The notes under the pieces are model-generated. The model did not search any database. It was not told where the DNA came from and saw only the letters and a list, made by a program, of their open reading frames with translations. A DNA stretch of 64,000 bases from Limosilactobacillus fermentum (GTDB taxonomy: Bacteria; Bacillota; Bacilli; Lactobacillales; Lactobacillaceae): NCBI RefSeq assembly GCF_013394085.1, contig NZ_CP040910.1, forward strand, positions 1,440,049 to 1,504,048, read 5' to 3'. The number at the start of each line of letters is the position of its first letter. Within the stretch, counting starts at the first letter, position 1. A program made the position numbers and the translations under genes. Of this stretch, positions 20,098-27,975 are shown piece after piece.

Positions 20098-21307
20098 TTT
20101 GGTCCCTCAAATGACGAAAACGACGCCCAAAGCCCGGCCGCTTTTTTTCCGCCACTTCCTCTTGGCAGACCCGGTAGAAATCAAGCACCCGCTGCCCAAA
20201 CACCTCCGCGGAGATATCGTGCAGTTTCTCGCGGCGCTTGGCGATCGCCTCCGGGCTTGGCGGGGTGGCCAAGTATTCCAGTACCCCGTCAACCAGGTCG
20301 GTGCGCTTTTGAAAGGAACGCCCAATCGCCGGGTCATCGATTAGCTCGTCCGTATACTCGGAACGCATGACGACAATCGGCAAGTCGCTGGCCAAGGCCT
20401 CATCGTAAGTCAGCCCCTGGGTTTCCGAATCGCTAGCCGAAACGAAGACGTCGGCCATTTGGTAGTAGTGACAAACCTGATCGTTATCCACTTGGCCGGT
20501 AAAGGATACGTGGTCTTGCAACCCCATTTCGCGCACCTGGCGCTCCAGGGTTGGCCGCGCCGGCCCCTCCCCCACGATTAAAAGTTGGGCGGCGGGCTCT
20601 TTTTCCAAAATGTCCGGCATGGCTTCCACGAGGGCGTGGATGTTCTTTTCAAAGGCCACCCGCGACAGCGACAAGAGGACCGGCGTTTGATCGGTGTAAC
20701 CAAGCTTTTGGCGCAGGGCGCTGATCTCTTCTTTACTATCCGGCGTTTGGAAGACTTGTAGGTTAACCCCGGTTGGAATCACCCGGATCGGCGCTTCCAC
20801 CCCGTAGGACAAGAGGGTGTCTAAGACCCGTTCAGACGGGGCGATTACCCCGGTCATGTTCTTTAAGTAAAAATGAGCCAGGTGGGCAACGTCTCGCGGC
20901 TTTAAGACCCGCCCGTTAGCGATGTAGTGGAGGTAGTCCTGGTACATGGTGTGGTAGGTGTGTAGGCACGGGATCTTCATTTCCCGGGCGACCATCTTCC
21001 CCATCATCCCCAGCGAAAACTCGGTCTGGTTGTGGACCACGTCTAAGTCGAGCTTCTTAGCTAACCGCAACACCTTCAGCCACCCGCTAACGGCAATCCG
21101 CCGGTCGGTAAAGGAGACAAAGGGAATGCTAGCAAAGCGGTAAATTCCCTCCGCCTGGTCCGAAACGGGATCAGCCGCCGGGTCGGTGGTTGTAAAAATG
21201 TACACCTGGTGGCCCAGCGCGGTTAATTGATCGCGCAGGGTCTTAATCGAGGTGGCCACCCCACTCACCTGGGGGAAATACGTATCTGTAAACAAACCAA
21301 TTTTCAA
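20090..21307 (-). CDS. 1,2-diacylglycerol glucosyltransferase (LafA type)
   Basis: 405 aa, GT4 family. Begins KIGLFTDTYFPQVSGVATSI, the classic N-terminus of bacterial diacylglycerol glucosyltransferases, and has the C-terminal SETQGLTYDEALASDLP sugar-nucleotide motif. It should transfer glucose from UDP-glucose to diacylglycerol. TTG 21307 is chosen as start because AAAGGAG lies eight bases upstream and the family N-terminus begins exactly there; the longer frame to 21376 has a non-homologous basic extension. First gene of the lafA-lafB-flippase operon. Confidence 0.85.
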   Translation of the reverse strand: MKIGLFTDTYFPQVSGVATSIKTLRDQLTALGHQVYIFTTTDPAADPVSDQAEGIYRFASIPFVSFTDRRIAVSGWLKVLRLAKKLDLDVVHNQTEFSLGMMGKMVAREMKIPCLHTYHTMYQDYLHYIANGRVLKPRDVAHLAHFYLKNMTGVIAPSERVLDTLLSYGVEAPIRVIPTGVNLQVFQTPDSKEEISALRQKLGYTDQTPVLLSLSRVAFEKNIHALVEAMPDILEKEPAAQLLIVGEGPARPTLERQVREMGLQDHVSFTGQVDNDQVCHYYQMADVFVSASDSETQGLTYDEALASDLPIVVMRSEYTDELIDDPAIGRSFQKRTDLVDGVLEYLATPPSPEAIAKRREKLHDISAEVFGQRVLDFYRVCQEEVAEKKRPGFGRRFRHLRDQND

Positions 21308-21425
21308 AGCTTCGGCTCCTTTAATTCTTCGCAATAAACTACGGTTAATTATACTAAAGGGAATTTTCAGGCGCAATTTAGGCTATTTTAGCCCCGTTCC
21401 TATCCCCGGGGCAAGTCAGATCATA

Positions 21426-21478
21426 AACGGGGTGCCCGGCTCCTTCGGCCCGACACCCCGTTTCTATTTTTTCCAGCT
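21426..21478 (-). terminator. Hairpin after ptsI
   Basis: AAACGGGGTG...CACCCCGTTT with an inner GCCGGG/CCCGGC-like arm. The poly-T is best on the plus strand (CTATTTTTT), while the minus strand shows only GTTTATG, so direction is uncertain. Confidence 0.5.
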
Positions 21479-21522
21479 TCCTGGTCGTTGGTAGGCAGGT
21501 TAAGCTTTCCTTAATATGTTGA

Positions 21523-23253
21523 TTACTTCATGTGACTGGTTAATTGATCGACCAGCGCCCTGACTTCGGCCGGGCTGTGGGCAGCCAGGGCCTGGTGAAT
21601 CAGCGGCTGCAGTTGCCGCACCTTGAGGCGGCGGATCTGCGAGCGAACCGGCAGGACCTGGCTTAGCGGGACCGAAAACTCATCTAGGCCCATCGCCGCT
21701 AACAATGGCACGGCGGTCGGAATGGTCGCCATTTCGCCACACAACCCGACCCACTTGCCTTCCGCGTGGGCACAATCAATTGTCTGCTTAACCGCCCGCA
21801 AGACGGCCGGGTGCAGGGACTGGTAGAGGCTCGCCACCTGCCCGTTGCCCCGGTCGACGGCAAAGAGGTATTGGATCAAATCGTTGGTGCCGATCGAAAA
21901 GAAGTCGGCGTACTGGGCCAACTGGTCGGCCATCGCCACGGCGGCCGGGATTTCAACCATCGCCCCGACCTCATACTCCTTGCCGACCGGGATTCCCTCC
22001 TGGGTCAGCCGGTTTTTCTCCTGATCGACCATCCGCTGGGCCTGCTGGAACTCGTCAACGGTCGCCACCATCGGGAACATGATCGCTAGCTGGCCGTACG
22101 CCGAGGCCCGCAAGAGCGCCCGCAACTGGGTCCGAAATAGCCCCGGGTAGGCCAGGCTAACCCGCAGGCCGCGCAGGCCCAAGAAGGGGTTGTTCTCCCG
22201 TTCCAGGGGCACCTGGGCGAGTTGCTTATCGCCGCCGATGTCGAGCGTGCGCACCACCACCCGGTGGTTGTTGGCAGCCAAGAGCAGCTTCCGGTAGGCC
22301 TGAAACTGGGTTTCTTCGTCCGGTAGGGTGTCTTGGTGTAAGAAAAGAAATTCACTACGAAAGAGACCGACCCCCTCGGCCCCGCTGGTGGCCAGTTCGT
22401 CGCTTTCGCGTGGCAAAGCGACGTTGGCGGCCACTTCAAAGTGGTGACCATCGGCGCTAACGGTGTCTTGGTGCTTTAAGACGCCCAGTTCGCGCAGGCG
22501 GGCACTCTCCCGGCTAGCCAGCCGTTGGTACTGATCGATTTGCTGAGGGGTCGGTTGCAAGATCACCCGCCCGTGGGTACCGTCGATGATGGCAACCATG
22601 TCGTCATCGGCGTGTTCGGTCACCGTCTTGGTGTCGACCACGGTGGGAAAGCGCATCTCCTTGCTCATCACCAAGAAGTGGGCGGTCCGGCCACCCAGGT
22701 CGGTCACAATCCCGGCGACTAGGTGTGGGTTCAAGCGAATGATGTCGGTCGGCGTCAGTTGGTGGGCGACGATGATCGCCCGGTGATCCAACTTAGCCAG
22801 GTCCGGCAATTCTTCATCTAATAGGTGGGCCAAGAGGCGCTTTTTGAAGTCCTGCAGCGCCAGCCCCCGTGCGTGGTAGTAATCCGCCCCGCCGGATTGG
22901 CGCTTGAAGACGTTTAGGTAGTGGTCAATCCGCTGGGTCGCCGTCCAGGCCGCCGTCGTCGAGTAGCGTTGGATGGCGTCGGTGATCTCCCCTTCAAAAC
23001 TTTGGTCCTTAGCAATTGCTAATTGGGCGTCAATCACGGTGGCGGCCTTCTCCCCCATCTTTTGGTGAGCCTGCCGACGAAGGTCCGTCAATTCACGTCT
23101 TGCTAACGAAAAAGAATCATGAAGCCGGCTGACCTCATGATTCACATTATCGGTGTATTTAGCTTTAACCGTAAACCGCGATTCACCCAACCGGTAGACC
23201 GGGGCGATGGCAATCCCACCGCCGGCGGCCACGCCGTCGAGTACGGTGACCAT
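21523..23253 (-). CDS. ptsI: PTS enzyme I (phosphoenolpyruvate-protein phosphotransferase)
   Basis: 576 aa, full length. It takes phosphate from PEP onto a histidine and passes it to HPr. The phosphohistidine loop is GGRTAHFLVMSKEM (usual form GGRTSHSAIMSR), so the residues after the histidine are atypical. The PEP-binding barrel has DIGGDKQ and the C-terminal signature FFSIGTNDLIQYLFAVDRGN. The start overlaps the ptsH stop region (one-base gap), so the two are translationally coupled. Cytoplasmic. Confidence 0.95.
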   Translation of the reverse strand: MVTVLDGVAAGGGIAIAPVYRLGESRFTVKAKYTDNVNHEVSRLHDSFSLARRELTDLRRQAHQKMGEKAATVIDAQLAIAKDQSFEGEITDAIQRYSTTAAWTATQRIDHYLNVFKRQSGGADYYHARGLALQDFKKRLLAHLLDEELPDLAKLDHRAIIVAHQLTPTDIIRLNPHLVAGIVTDLGGRTAHFLVMSKEMRFPTVVDTKTVTEHADDDMVAIIDGTHGRVILQPTPQQIDQYQRLASRESARLRELGVLKHQDTVSADGHHFEVAANVALPRESDELATSGAEGVGLFRSEFLFLHQDTLPDEETQFQAYRKLLLAANNHRVVVRTLDIGGDKQLAQVPLERENNPFLGLRGLRVSLAYPGLFRTQLRALLRASAYGQLAIMFPMVATVDEFQQAQRMVDQEKNRLTQEGIPVGKEYEVGAMVEIPAAVAMADQLAQYADFFSIGTNDLIQYLFAVDRGNGQVASLYQSLHPAVLRAVKQTIDCAHAEGKWVGLCGEMATIPTAVPLLAAMGLDEFSVPLSQVLPVRSQIRRLKVRQLQPLIHQALAAHSPAEVRALVDQLTSHMK

Positions 23254-23254
23254 T

Positions 23255-23521
23255 TTAGTCAGTCAGGCCTTCCTTAGTCATGGTTTCGGCAATGGCTTCG
23301 ATGGCCTTCGCTTCGTCGTCACCTTCGGCAGTGATGGTAACGTCGGCGTTTTGGCCAACCCCGAGGGACATAACCCCCATGATGGACTTCAGGTTAACGC
23401 TCTTGCCGTTGTAAGCAAGGGAAATGTCTGAAGTGAACTTGGATGCCGTTTGAACGAGGATCGTTGCAGGACGGGCGTGAAGCCCAGCTTCGGCAGTAAT
23501 CGTAAAGTCGCGTTTTTCCAT
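23255..23521 (-). CDS. ptsH: PTS phosphocarrier protein HPr
   Basis: 88 aa. Catalytic H15 in AGLHARPA and the regulatory S46 ([10 protein letters not shown]), which HPr kinase phosphorylates to form the CcpA corepressor, are both present. ATG 23521 with AAGGAG upstream is chosen; the longer frame has no family similarity. Promoter TTGTAT-N17-TATAAT at 23604-23632, with a cre-like sequence over its spacer. Confidence 0.95.
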   Translation of the reverse strand: MEKRDFTITAEAGLHARPATILVQTASKFTSDISLAYNGKSVNLKSIMGVMSLGVGQNADVTITAEGDDEAKAIEAIAETMTKEGLTD

Positions 23522-23603
23522 TATAATCAATCTCCTTAGTGTTGATTTAGCGTTGGCAAACATAAGACACCATCTCATTTGGCCAACACTCACTATTTAC
23601 TTA

Positions 23604-23632
23604 ATTATAGCGATTGTAAGCGGTAAATACAA
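23604..23632 (-). promoter_or_regulatory. ptsHI promoter with cre-like site
   Basis: TTGTAT (23627-23632), 17-base spacer, TATAAT (23604-23609). TTGTAAGCGGTAAAT at 23614-23628 fits the cre pattern WTGNAANCGNWNNCW except for one base, and overlaps the spacer. Confidence 0.6.
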
Positions 23633-23650
23633 GGCGAACCACCAGAACTT

Positions 23651-23839
23651 TTAGTCAGTTTTGAAGCGGTAGTGAATTTGACCGCCCCGTCCGGCTTGCC
23701 CTTCAATCTGGCTGCGAAAGGAACTCTCCCGGTAAGCCTGCTGAAAGGCCATAAAGTTATCTGGTTCGACGAGTAGTTCTTCAATTTTTCCGTCACGCAA
23801 ATCGGCTAATTGACGTACAAAGTCTTCCTTAGTTGCCAA
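23651..23839 (-). CDS. Small hypothetical protein divergent from clpE
   Basis: 62 aa from TTG 23839, which has GAGGGGG six bases upstream (a longer frame from TTG 23893 would run through the CIRCE element). Sequence: TKEDFVRQLADLRDGKIEEL, then a Gln/Arg/Gly-rich tail (SQIEGQAGRGGQIHYRFK). No signal peptide, membrane segment or family that I recognise. The CIRCE-like repeat 38 bases upstream suggests heat-shock control. Function unknown. Confidence 0.65.
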   Translation of the reverse strand: MATKEDFVRQLADLRDGKIEELLVEPDNFMAFQQAYRESSFRSQIEGQAGRGGQIHYRFKTD

Positions 23840-23876
23840 GTTGATGCCCCCTCTTATACTGTGGCTAGCACTCATT

Positions 23877-23903
23877 TTAGCATTAGTTGCCAATCAGTGC
23901 TAA
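23877..23903. promoter_or_regulatory. CIRCE element (HrcA operator)
   Basis: TTAGCATTA-N9-CAGTGCTAA compared with TTAGCACTC-N9-GAGTGCTAA: 15 of 18 arm positions match with the exact nine-base spacer. Lies between the small gene (minus) and clpE (plus). Confidence 0.65.
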
Positions 23904-23945
23904 AATTTTCGGTAACGGGAGCCCTTACATGTTCAATTTTTTTAT

Positions 23946-23967
23946 TTGAAGGGGTGCACCCTTTCAA
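23946..23967. repeat. 22-bp near-perfect palindrome upstream of clpE
   Basis: TTGAAGGGGTG/CACCCTTTCAA, with one mismatch between arms. Lies just upstream of the clpE -35. Confidence 0.8.
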
Positions 23968-23983
23968 TTACGGTTGAAATGAC

Positions 23984-24011
23984 TTGCGGTCCCACGAAAA
24001 GTAAGTATAAT
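23984..24011 (+). promoter_or_regulatory. clpE promoter
   Basis: TTGCGG (23984-23989), 16-base spacer, TATAAT (24006-24011). The CtsR box begins ten bases downstream. Confidence 0.65.
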
Positions 24012-24020
24012 ATAGGCAAT

Positions 24021-24037
24021 GGTCAAGAAAAGTCAAA
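24021..24037 (+). promoter_or_regulatory. CtsR box
   Basis: GGTCAAGAAAAGTCAAA matches the CtsR heptad repeat RGTCAAANANRGTCAAA at 16 of 17 positions, at the clpE transcription start. Confidence 0.85.
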
Positions 24038-24066
24038 GGTTGACCCAAACGAAGGGGGATTAATTG

Positions 24067-26313
24067 ATGCTCTGTCAAGTTTGTCAACAAAACCAAGCCA
24101 CGATTCATCTCCAAATGATGATGAACGGGCAAAAAATGCAAATCGACTTATGTCAGGATTGCTACCAAAAAATGCAAAACATGCAAATGAACCTGTTGAA
24201 CGGGGGCAGTGATATGAATAATGGATTCGGCTTTGGGAGTCTGGAAGACTTCATGAACGCCATGAACAACATGCAAAACCAACAAGCCAATAACAACAAC
24301 GAAGGCCAACAAGCCAACCTAAATCAAAACCAACGCCAAGGCGGCGGCCGCGGCAACGGCAAGGGACTGTTAGCCCAGTTCGGGATTAACATGACCGAGC
24401 TGGCCCGCCAAGGCAAGATCGACCCGGTAATCGGCCGCGATAAGGAAATCGCCCGGGTCGTCGAAATCTTAAACCGGCGGACCAAGAACAACCCGGTCCT
24501 GATCGGGGAAGCCGGGGTTGGTAAGACCGCCGTTGTCGAAGGGCTGGCCCAAGCCATCGTTTCCGGTCAGGTACCAGAAAAGCTAGCTAATAAGGAAGTT
24601 ATTCGCTTAGACGTCGTCTCCCTGGTCCAAGGAACCGGAATCCGCGGTCAGTTTGAACAGCGGATGCAACAGTTGATCCAAGAGGTTTCTAAGGACGAAA
24701 ACGTGATCCTCTTCATCGACGAAATCCACGAAATTATGGGTGCCGGCAACGCCGAGGGCGGCATGGACGCCGGTAACGTCTTGAAGCCGGCCCTGGCCCG
24801 GGGTGAGTTCCAACTGATCGGGGCCACCACCCTCAACGAATACCGCAAGATCGAAAAGGACGCCGCTTTGGCCCGGCGGTTCCAACCGGTCGAAGTTGAA
24901 CAACCGTCCGTCGACGAAACGATCCAGATCCTAAACGGGATCAAGGGCCGCTACCAGGATTACCACCACGTTACCTACACTAACGACGCCATCGAGGCGG
25001 CTGCTAAGCTATCCGATCGCTACATCCAGGACCGCTTCTTGCCGGACAAGGCGATCGACCTCTTGGACGAAGCCGGTTCACGCAAGAACCTAACCTTAAA
25101 GACCGCCGACCCGCACACTATCGAAAATGAGATTCACACCGCCGAAGCCCACAAGCAACAGGCCGTTGAATCACAAGACTACGAAAAGGCCGCCTTCTAC
25201 CGCGACCAGGTTTATAGGTTGACCAAGGCCAAGAAGGACGCCGAGGAAAACCACACCGACCAAGCCGCCACGGTCACGGCCGCCGACATGCAAAAGATCG
25301 TCGAAGAGATGACCAACATCCCGGTCAGCGACCTGCAAAAGCAAGAGCAAAACCAACTCAAGAACCTCGATAAGCAGCTCGAAGACCACGTCATCGGCCA
25401 AAACGAAGCCGTTGACAAGATCGCCCGCGCCATTCGCCGGAACCGGATTGGTTTAAACAAGTCCGGCCGGCCAATCGGCTCCTTCCTCTTCGTCGGGCCA
25501 ACCGGGGTTGGGAAGACCGAAACCGCTAAGCAACTGTCTAAGCTGCTCTTTGGTTCCAAGGACGCCATGATCCGCTTTGACATGTCCGAATACATGGATA
25601 AGACCTCAACTTCCAAGTTGATTGGGGCCGCCCCGGGTTACGTCGGTTACGAAGAGGCCGGCCAGTTGACCGAACAAGTTCGCCGCCACCCGTACAGCCT
25701 GATCCTTTTGGATGAGGTGGAAAAGGCCCACCCAGACGTCATGCACATGTTCTTACAGATCCTCGACGACGGCCGCTTGACCGATTCGCAAGGGCGGACG
25801 GTTTCCTTTAAGGACACGATCATCATCATGACCTCGAACGCCGGGACTGGTGACATGGTCGCCTCCGTCGGCTTTGGCGCCGAGGCGGCCGGCCAAACCA
25901 AGTCGGTCATCTCCAAGCTGACCAACTACTTCAAGCCGGAATTCTTGAACCGGTTCGATGACATCGTGGAATTCAACGCCCTGACCAAGGACGACTTAAT
26001 GAAGATTGTCGGCCTGATGATCGACGACGTTAACAACATGTTAGCCGACCGCAAGCTCTACATCGAAGTGCCAGACGCCGTTAAGGAACGCTTAGTTGAC
26101 CTCGGTTTTGACCCGAAGATGGGGGCCCGGCCACTGCGGCGGGTCATCCAAGAACACATCGAAGACCAAATCGCCGATTACGTCCTCGACCACCCGGACG
26201 CTACCAACCTGGTGGCCCAAGTCGATGAAGCCGGCAAGATCACCGTGGCCGCCACGCCAAAGGCGATCGCCGCACCAATGGACGCCGCCACCGACGCTAA
26301 GACGGAAGAATAA
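24067..26313 (+). CDS. clpE: ATP-dependent Clp protease ATP-binding subunit ClpE
   Basis: 748 aa AAA+ unfoldase. An N-terminal zinc finger (CQVC...CQDC, residues 3-6 and 35-38) defines ClpE. An Asn/Gln-rich linker (about 70-105) follows, then the first ATPase domain (Walker A GEAGVGKT), a short UVR/coiled middle domain with [18 protein letters not shown], and the second ATPase domain ([13 protein letters not shown]). It partners ClpP to degrade misfolded proteins under heat stress. ATG 24067 has AAGGGGG upstream. Controlled by a CtsR box and possibly a CIRCE element. Followed by its own terminator. Confidence 0.95.
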   Translation: MLCQVCQQNQATIHLQMMMNGQKMQIDLCQDCYQKMQNMQMNLLNGGSDMNNGFGFGSLEDFMNAMNNMQNQQANNNNEGQQANLNQNQRQGGGRGNGKGLLAQFGINMTELARQGKIDPVIGRDKEIARVVEILNRRTKNNPVLIGEAGVGKTAVVEGLAQAIVSGQVPEKLANKEVIRLDVVSLVQGTGIRGQFEQRMQQLIQEVSKDENVILFIDEIHEIMGAGNAEGGMDAGNVLKPALARGEFQLIGATTLNEYRKIEKDAALARRFQPVEVEQPSVDETIQILNGIKGRYQDYHHVTYTNDAIEAAAKLSDRYIQDRFLPDKAIDLLDEAGSRKNLTLKTADPHTIENEIHTAEAHKQQAVESQDYEKAAFYRDQVYRLTKAKKDAEENHTDQAATVTAADMQKIVEEMTNIPVSDLQKQEQNQLKNLDKQLEDHVIGQNEAVDKIARAIRRNRIGLNKSGRPIGSFLFVGPTGVGKTETAKQLSKLLFGSKDAMIRFDMSEYMDKTSTSKLIGAAPGYVGYEEAGQLTEQVRRHPYSLILLDEVEKAHPDVMHMFLQILDDGRLTDSQGRTVSFKDTIIIMTSNAGTGDMVASVGFGAEAAGQTKSVISKLTNYFKPEFLNRFDDIVEFNALTKDDLMKIVGLMIDDVNNMLADRKLYIEVPDAVKERLVDLGFDPKMGARPLRRVIQEHIEDQIADYVLDHPDATNLVAQVDEAGKITVAATPKAIAAPMDAATDAKTEE

Positions 26314-26324
26314 CGCACCAATTG

Positions 26325-26360
26325 GGTCCCGCTTTGCCTCCAAAAGTGGGGCCTTTTTTT
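26325..26360 (+). terminator. clpE terminator
   Basis: GGTCCCGCTTT pairs with AAAGTGGGGCC (two G-U pairs) around a 7-base loop, then seven T. Confidence 0.88.
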
Positions 26361-26370
26361 ATGCTAAAAT

Positions 26371-26550
26371 GAAGCAGGGAAAAATCTGTTTGCCCCAGCT
26401 TCTTATTTCATTTTTCGAATGTAAGACAAAAAACGTGGAAAATAACCGCAGGTCTAGTGCTTAAGCAGGCCGAAGAACGATGCGTCCCGCATCAACCGTT
26501 CGGCTCAGCTTAGTCATACGACCTGCCAAGGAGGTTATTTCCCACTCTCC
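26371..26550 (+). repeat. Dispersed structured element, copy A
   Basis: Hairpin 1 (GAAGC.GGG...CCC.GCTTC then TTATTTC, 26371-26408), a linker with CGAATGTAAGACA, and a long hairpin 2 (26436-26545) starting GTGGAAAATAACCGCAGGTC and ending GACCTGCC...GGTTATTTCCCAC. Its apex is GATGCG-TCC-CGCATC. Sits between clpE and nrtR, and ends 15 bases before the nrtR start. Confidence 0.88.
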
Positions 26551-26565
26551 GAAGGGAATGATTTC

Positions 26566-27273
26566 GTGAGCGACGAACAACTCCTCACCCGGCCGCTAAT
26601 CACGGTCACCAACCTGATCTGGTCCTTTGACGCCACCAGCCAGACGGTCCAGCTCCTCTTGGTCCGCCGCGACCAAGAACCGTTTGCCGACTCCTGGGCC
26701 CTGCCTGAAACCTTATTACGGCGCCACGAAAGCGCTGATGACGCCGCAATCCGCCTGATCAAGGATAAGATTGGCCTGGAGCTGAGCCTGGCGGCCACCG
26801 AACAGTTGGCCACCTTCACCGCCCCCGACCGCGTCCCCGGCGAGCGGGCCCTGGCCCTGGCTTACATGACCTTTTTACCCTCGATGCCCGCTTTGACCCC
26901 GGGCTACGGGGCCAGCGAGGTCGCTTGGTTTACCCTCCAGCGGACCGCCGAGCAAGACACCTTGCAAAATGGGCGCCGCACCTTTATTTTAAATCGTCCG
27001 GCACTGGCCTTTGACCACGATCAAATCATCGCCACCGCCCTGACCCGGATCCAAAATAAGCTCGATTACCAACCGACCGTCTTGAGGATCCTGGGTCAGC
27101 AGTTCACCTTAAAGGAGGCCCGCAACGTTTACGCCACCTTTTTGAAAACCACCCCGGCGGCGATTGATAATTCCAACTTCCGCAAGACCCACGCCCACCT
27201 GTTTGAAGAGTGCGGCACCGCCACCCCCAAGCAAAGCGGCCGTCCGCCCAAAATATATCGGCTCCGGGGCTAG
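26566..27273 (+). CDS. nrtR: NrtR-type NUDIX-HTH regulator of NAD metabolism
   Basis: 235 aa. An N-terminal NUDIX-like domain (about 10-145; LLLVRRDQEPFADSWALPETLLRRHES) has lost the canonical NUDIX box glutamates. A C-terminal winged helix follows (about 155-235; FTLKEARNVYATF, then NFRKTHAHLFEE and GRPPKIYRL). This architecture is that of NrtR, which represses NAD synthesis or salvage genes and senses ADP-ribose. Start GTG 26566 with GAAGGGA upstream. It precedes pncA-pncB, its expected targets. A 12-pair hairpin terminator separates it from them. Confidence 0.88.
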   Translation: MSDEQLLTRPLITVTNLIWSFDATSQTVQLLLVRRDQEPFADSWALPETLLRRHESADDAAIRLIKDKIGLELSLAATEQLATFTAPDRVPGERALALAYMTFLPSMPALTPGYGASEVAWFTLQRTAEQDTLQNGRRTFILNRPALAFDHDQIIATALTRIQNKLDYQPTVLRILGQQFTLKEARNVYATFLKTTPAAIDNSNFRKTHAHLFEECGTATPKQSGRPPKIYRLRG

Positions 27274-27292
27274 CCAAGTCCCCAGCAAAGGA

Positions 27293-27337
27293 GTAGGATT
27301 GACTGCAAGGAATAAAAGTCATTCCTACTTTTATTTT
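27293..27337 (+). terminator. nrtR terminator
   Basis: GTAGGATTGACT and AGTCATTCCTAC (one mismatch) flank a 12-base loop, followed by TTTTATTTTT. Confidence 0.8.
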
Positions 27338-27345
27338 TACTCATG

Positions 27346-27366
27346 TTTAGGTATTTTTTACTTTAA
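27346..27366 (+). promoter_or_regulatory. Candidate NrtR operator before pncAB
   Basis: Imperfect inverted repeat TTTAGGTA-N5-TACTTTAA, 21 bases, the length known for NrtR sites, 33 bases before the pncA start. The motif itself is inferred. Confidence 0.4.
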
Positions 27367-27399
27367 TCACGCAACACCCTCACCAAGGAGGTTTTCAGC

Positions 27400-27975
27400 A
27401 TGCAGTCACCAACTGCCCTTTTGATTATCGATTACACTAACGACTTCGTTGACGAGCGTGGCGCCCTGACCTGTGGCCAACCGGCCCAGCAAATCGCTAC
27501 CACCATCGTTAGCCTGGCTGACCGGGCCCTCAAAGCCGGTCAGTGGGTCATCTTGCCGACCGACGTCCACCAGCCACACGACCCCTACCACCCGGAGAGC
27601 AAGCTCTTCCCACCCCACAACCAACGCAATACCTGGGGGCGCCAGTTCTACGGCCCGCTTAAGGAATGGTACCAAGCCCACCAGGCTAACGACCACGTTG
27701 TGCTGCTCGATAAGACCCGTTACTCGGCCTTTTGCGGCACCCGTCTCCAACTCTTCTTGCAGGAGCGCGGCATCCGTCACCTCGCCCTAACCGGGGTCTG
27801 TACCGACATCTGCATCCTCCACACCGCCGTCGACGCCTACAACCGGGGCTACAAACTAACGGTCTACCAGGATGCCGTTGCCGCCCTGACTCCCACCGGC
27901 CAAGAATGGGCGCTCCAACATTTTCAAACCGTTTTAGGCGCCGAAGTCCTTTTGGGGGGTGAACCAAATGAATAA
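27400..27975 (+). CDS. pncA: Nicotinamidase
   Basis: 191 aa, isochorismatase-like hydrolase. It converts nicotinamide to nicotinate for NAD salvage. The catalytic triad lines up as D11 (LLIIDYTND), K105 (LLDKTRYSAF) and C134 (TGVCTDICI), and the metal ligands as D55, H57 and H73. Perfect AAGGAGG before the ATG. It overlaps pncB by eight bases, so the two are coupled. Cytoplasmic. Confidence 0.93.
   Translation: MQSPTALLIIDYTNDFVDERGALTCGQPAQQIATTIVSLADRALKAGQWVILPTDVHQPHDPYHPESKLFPPHNQRNTWGRQFYGPLKEWYQAHQANDHVVLLDKTRYSAFCGTRLQLFLQERGIRHLALTGVCTDICILHTAVDAYNRGYKLTVYQDAVAALTPTGQEWALQHFQTVLGAEVLLGGEPNE

Noticed and set aside
26371..26550. Insertion sequence for the dispersed element
   Set aside because: No transposase frame, no obvious target duplication and too short; a non-autonomous or RNA element fits better.
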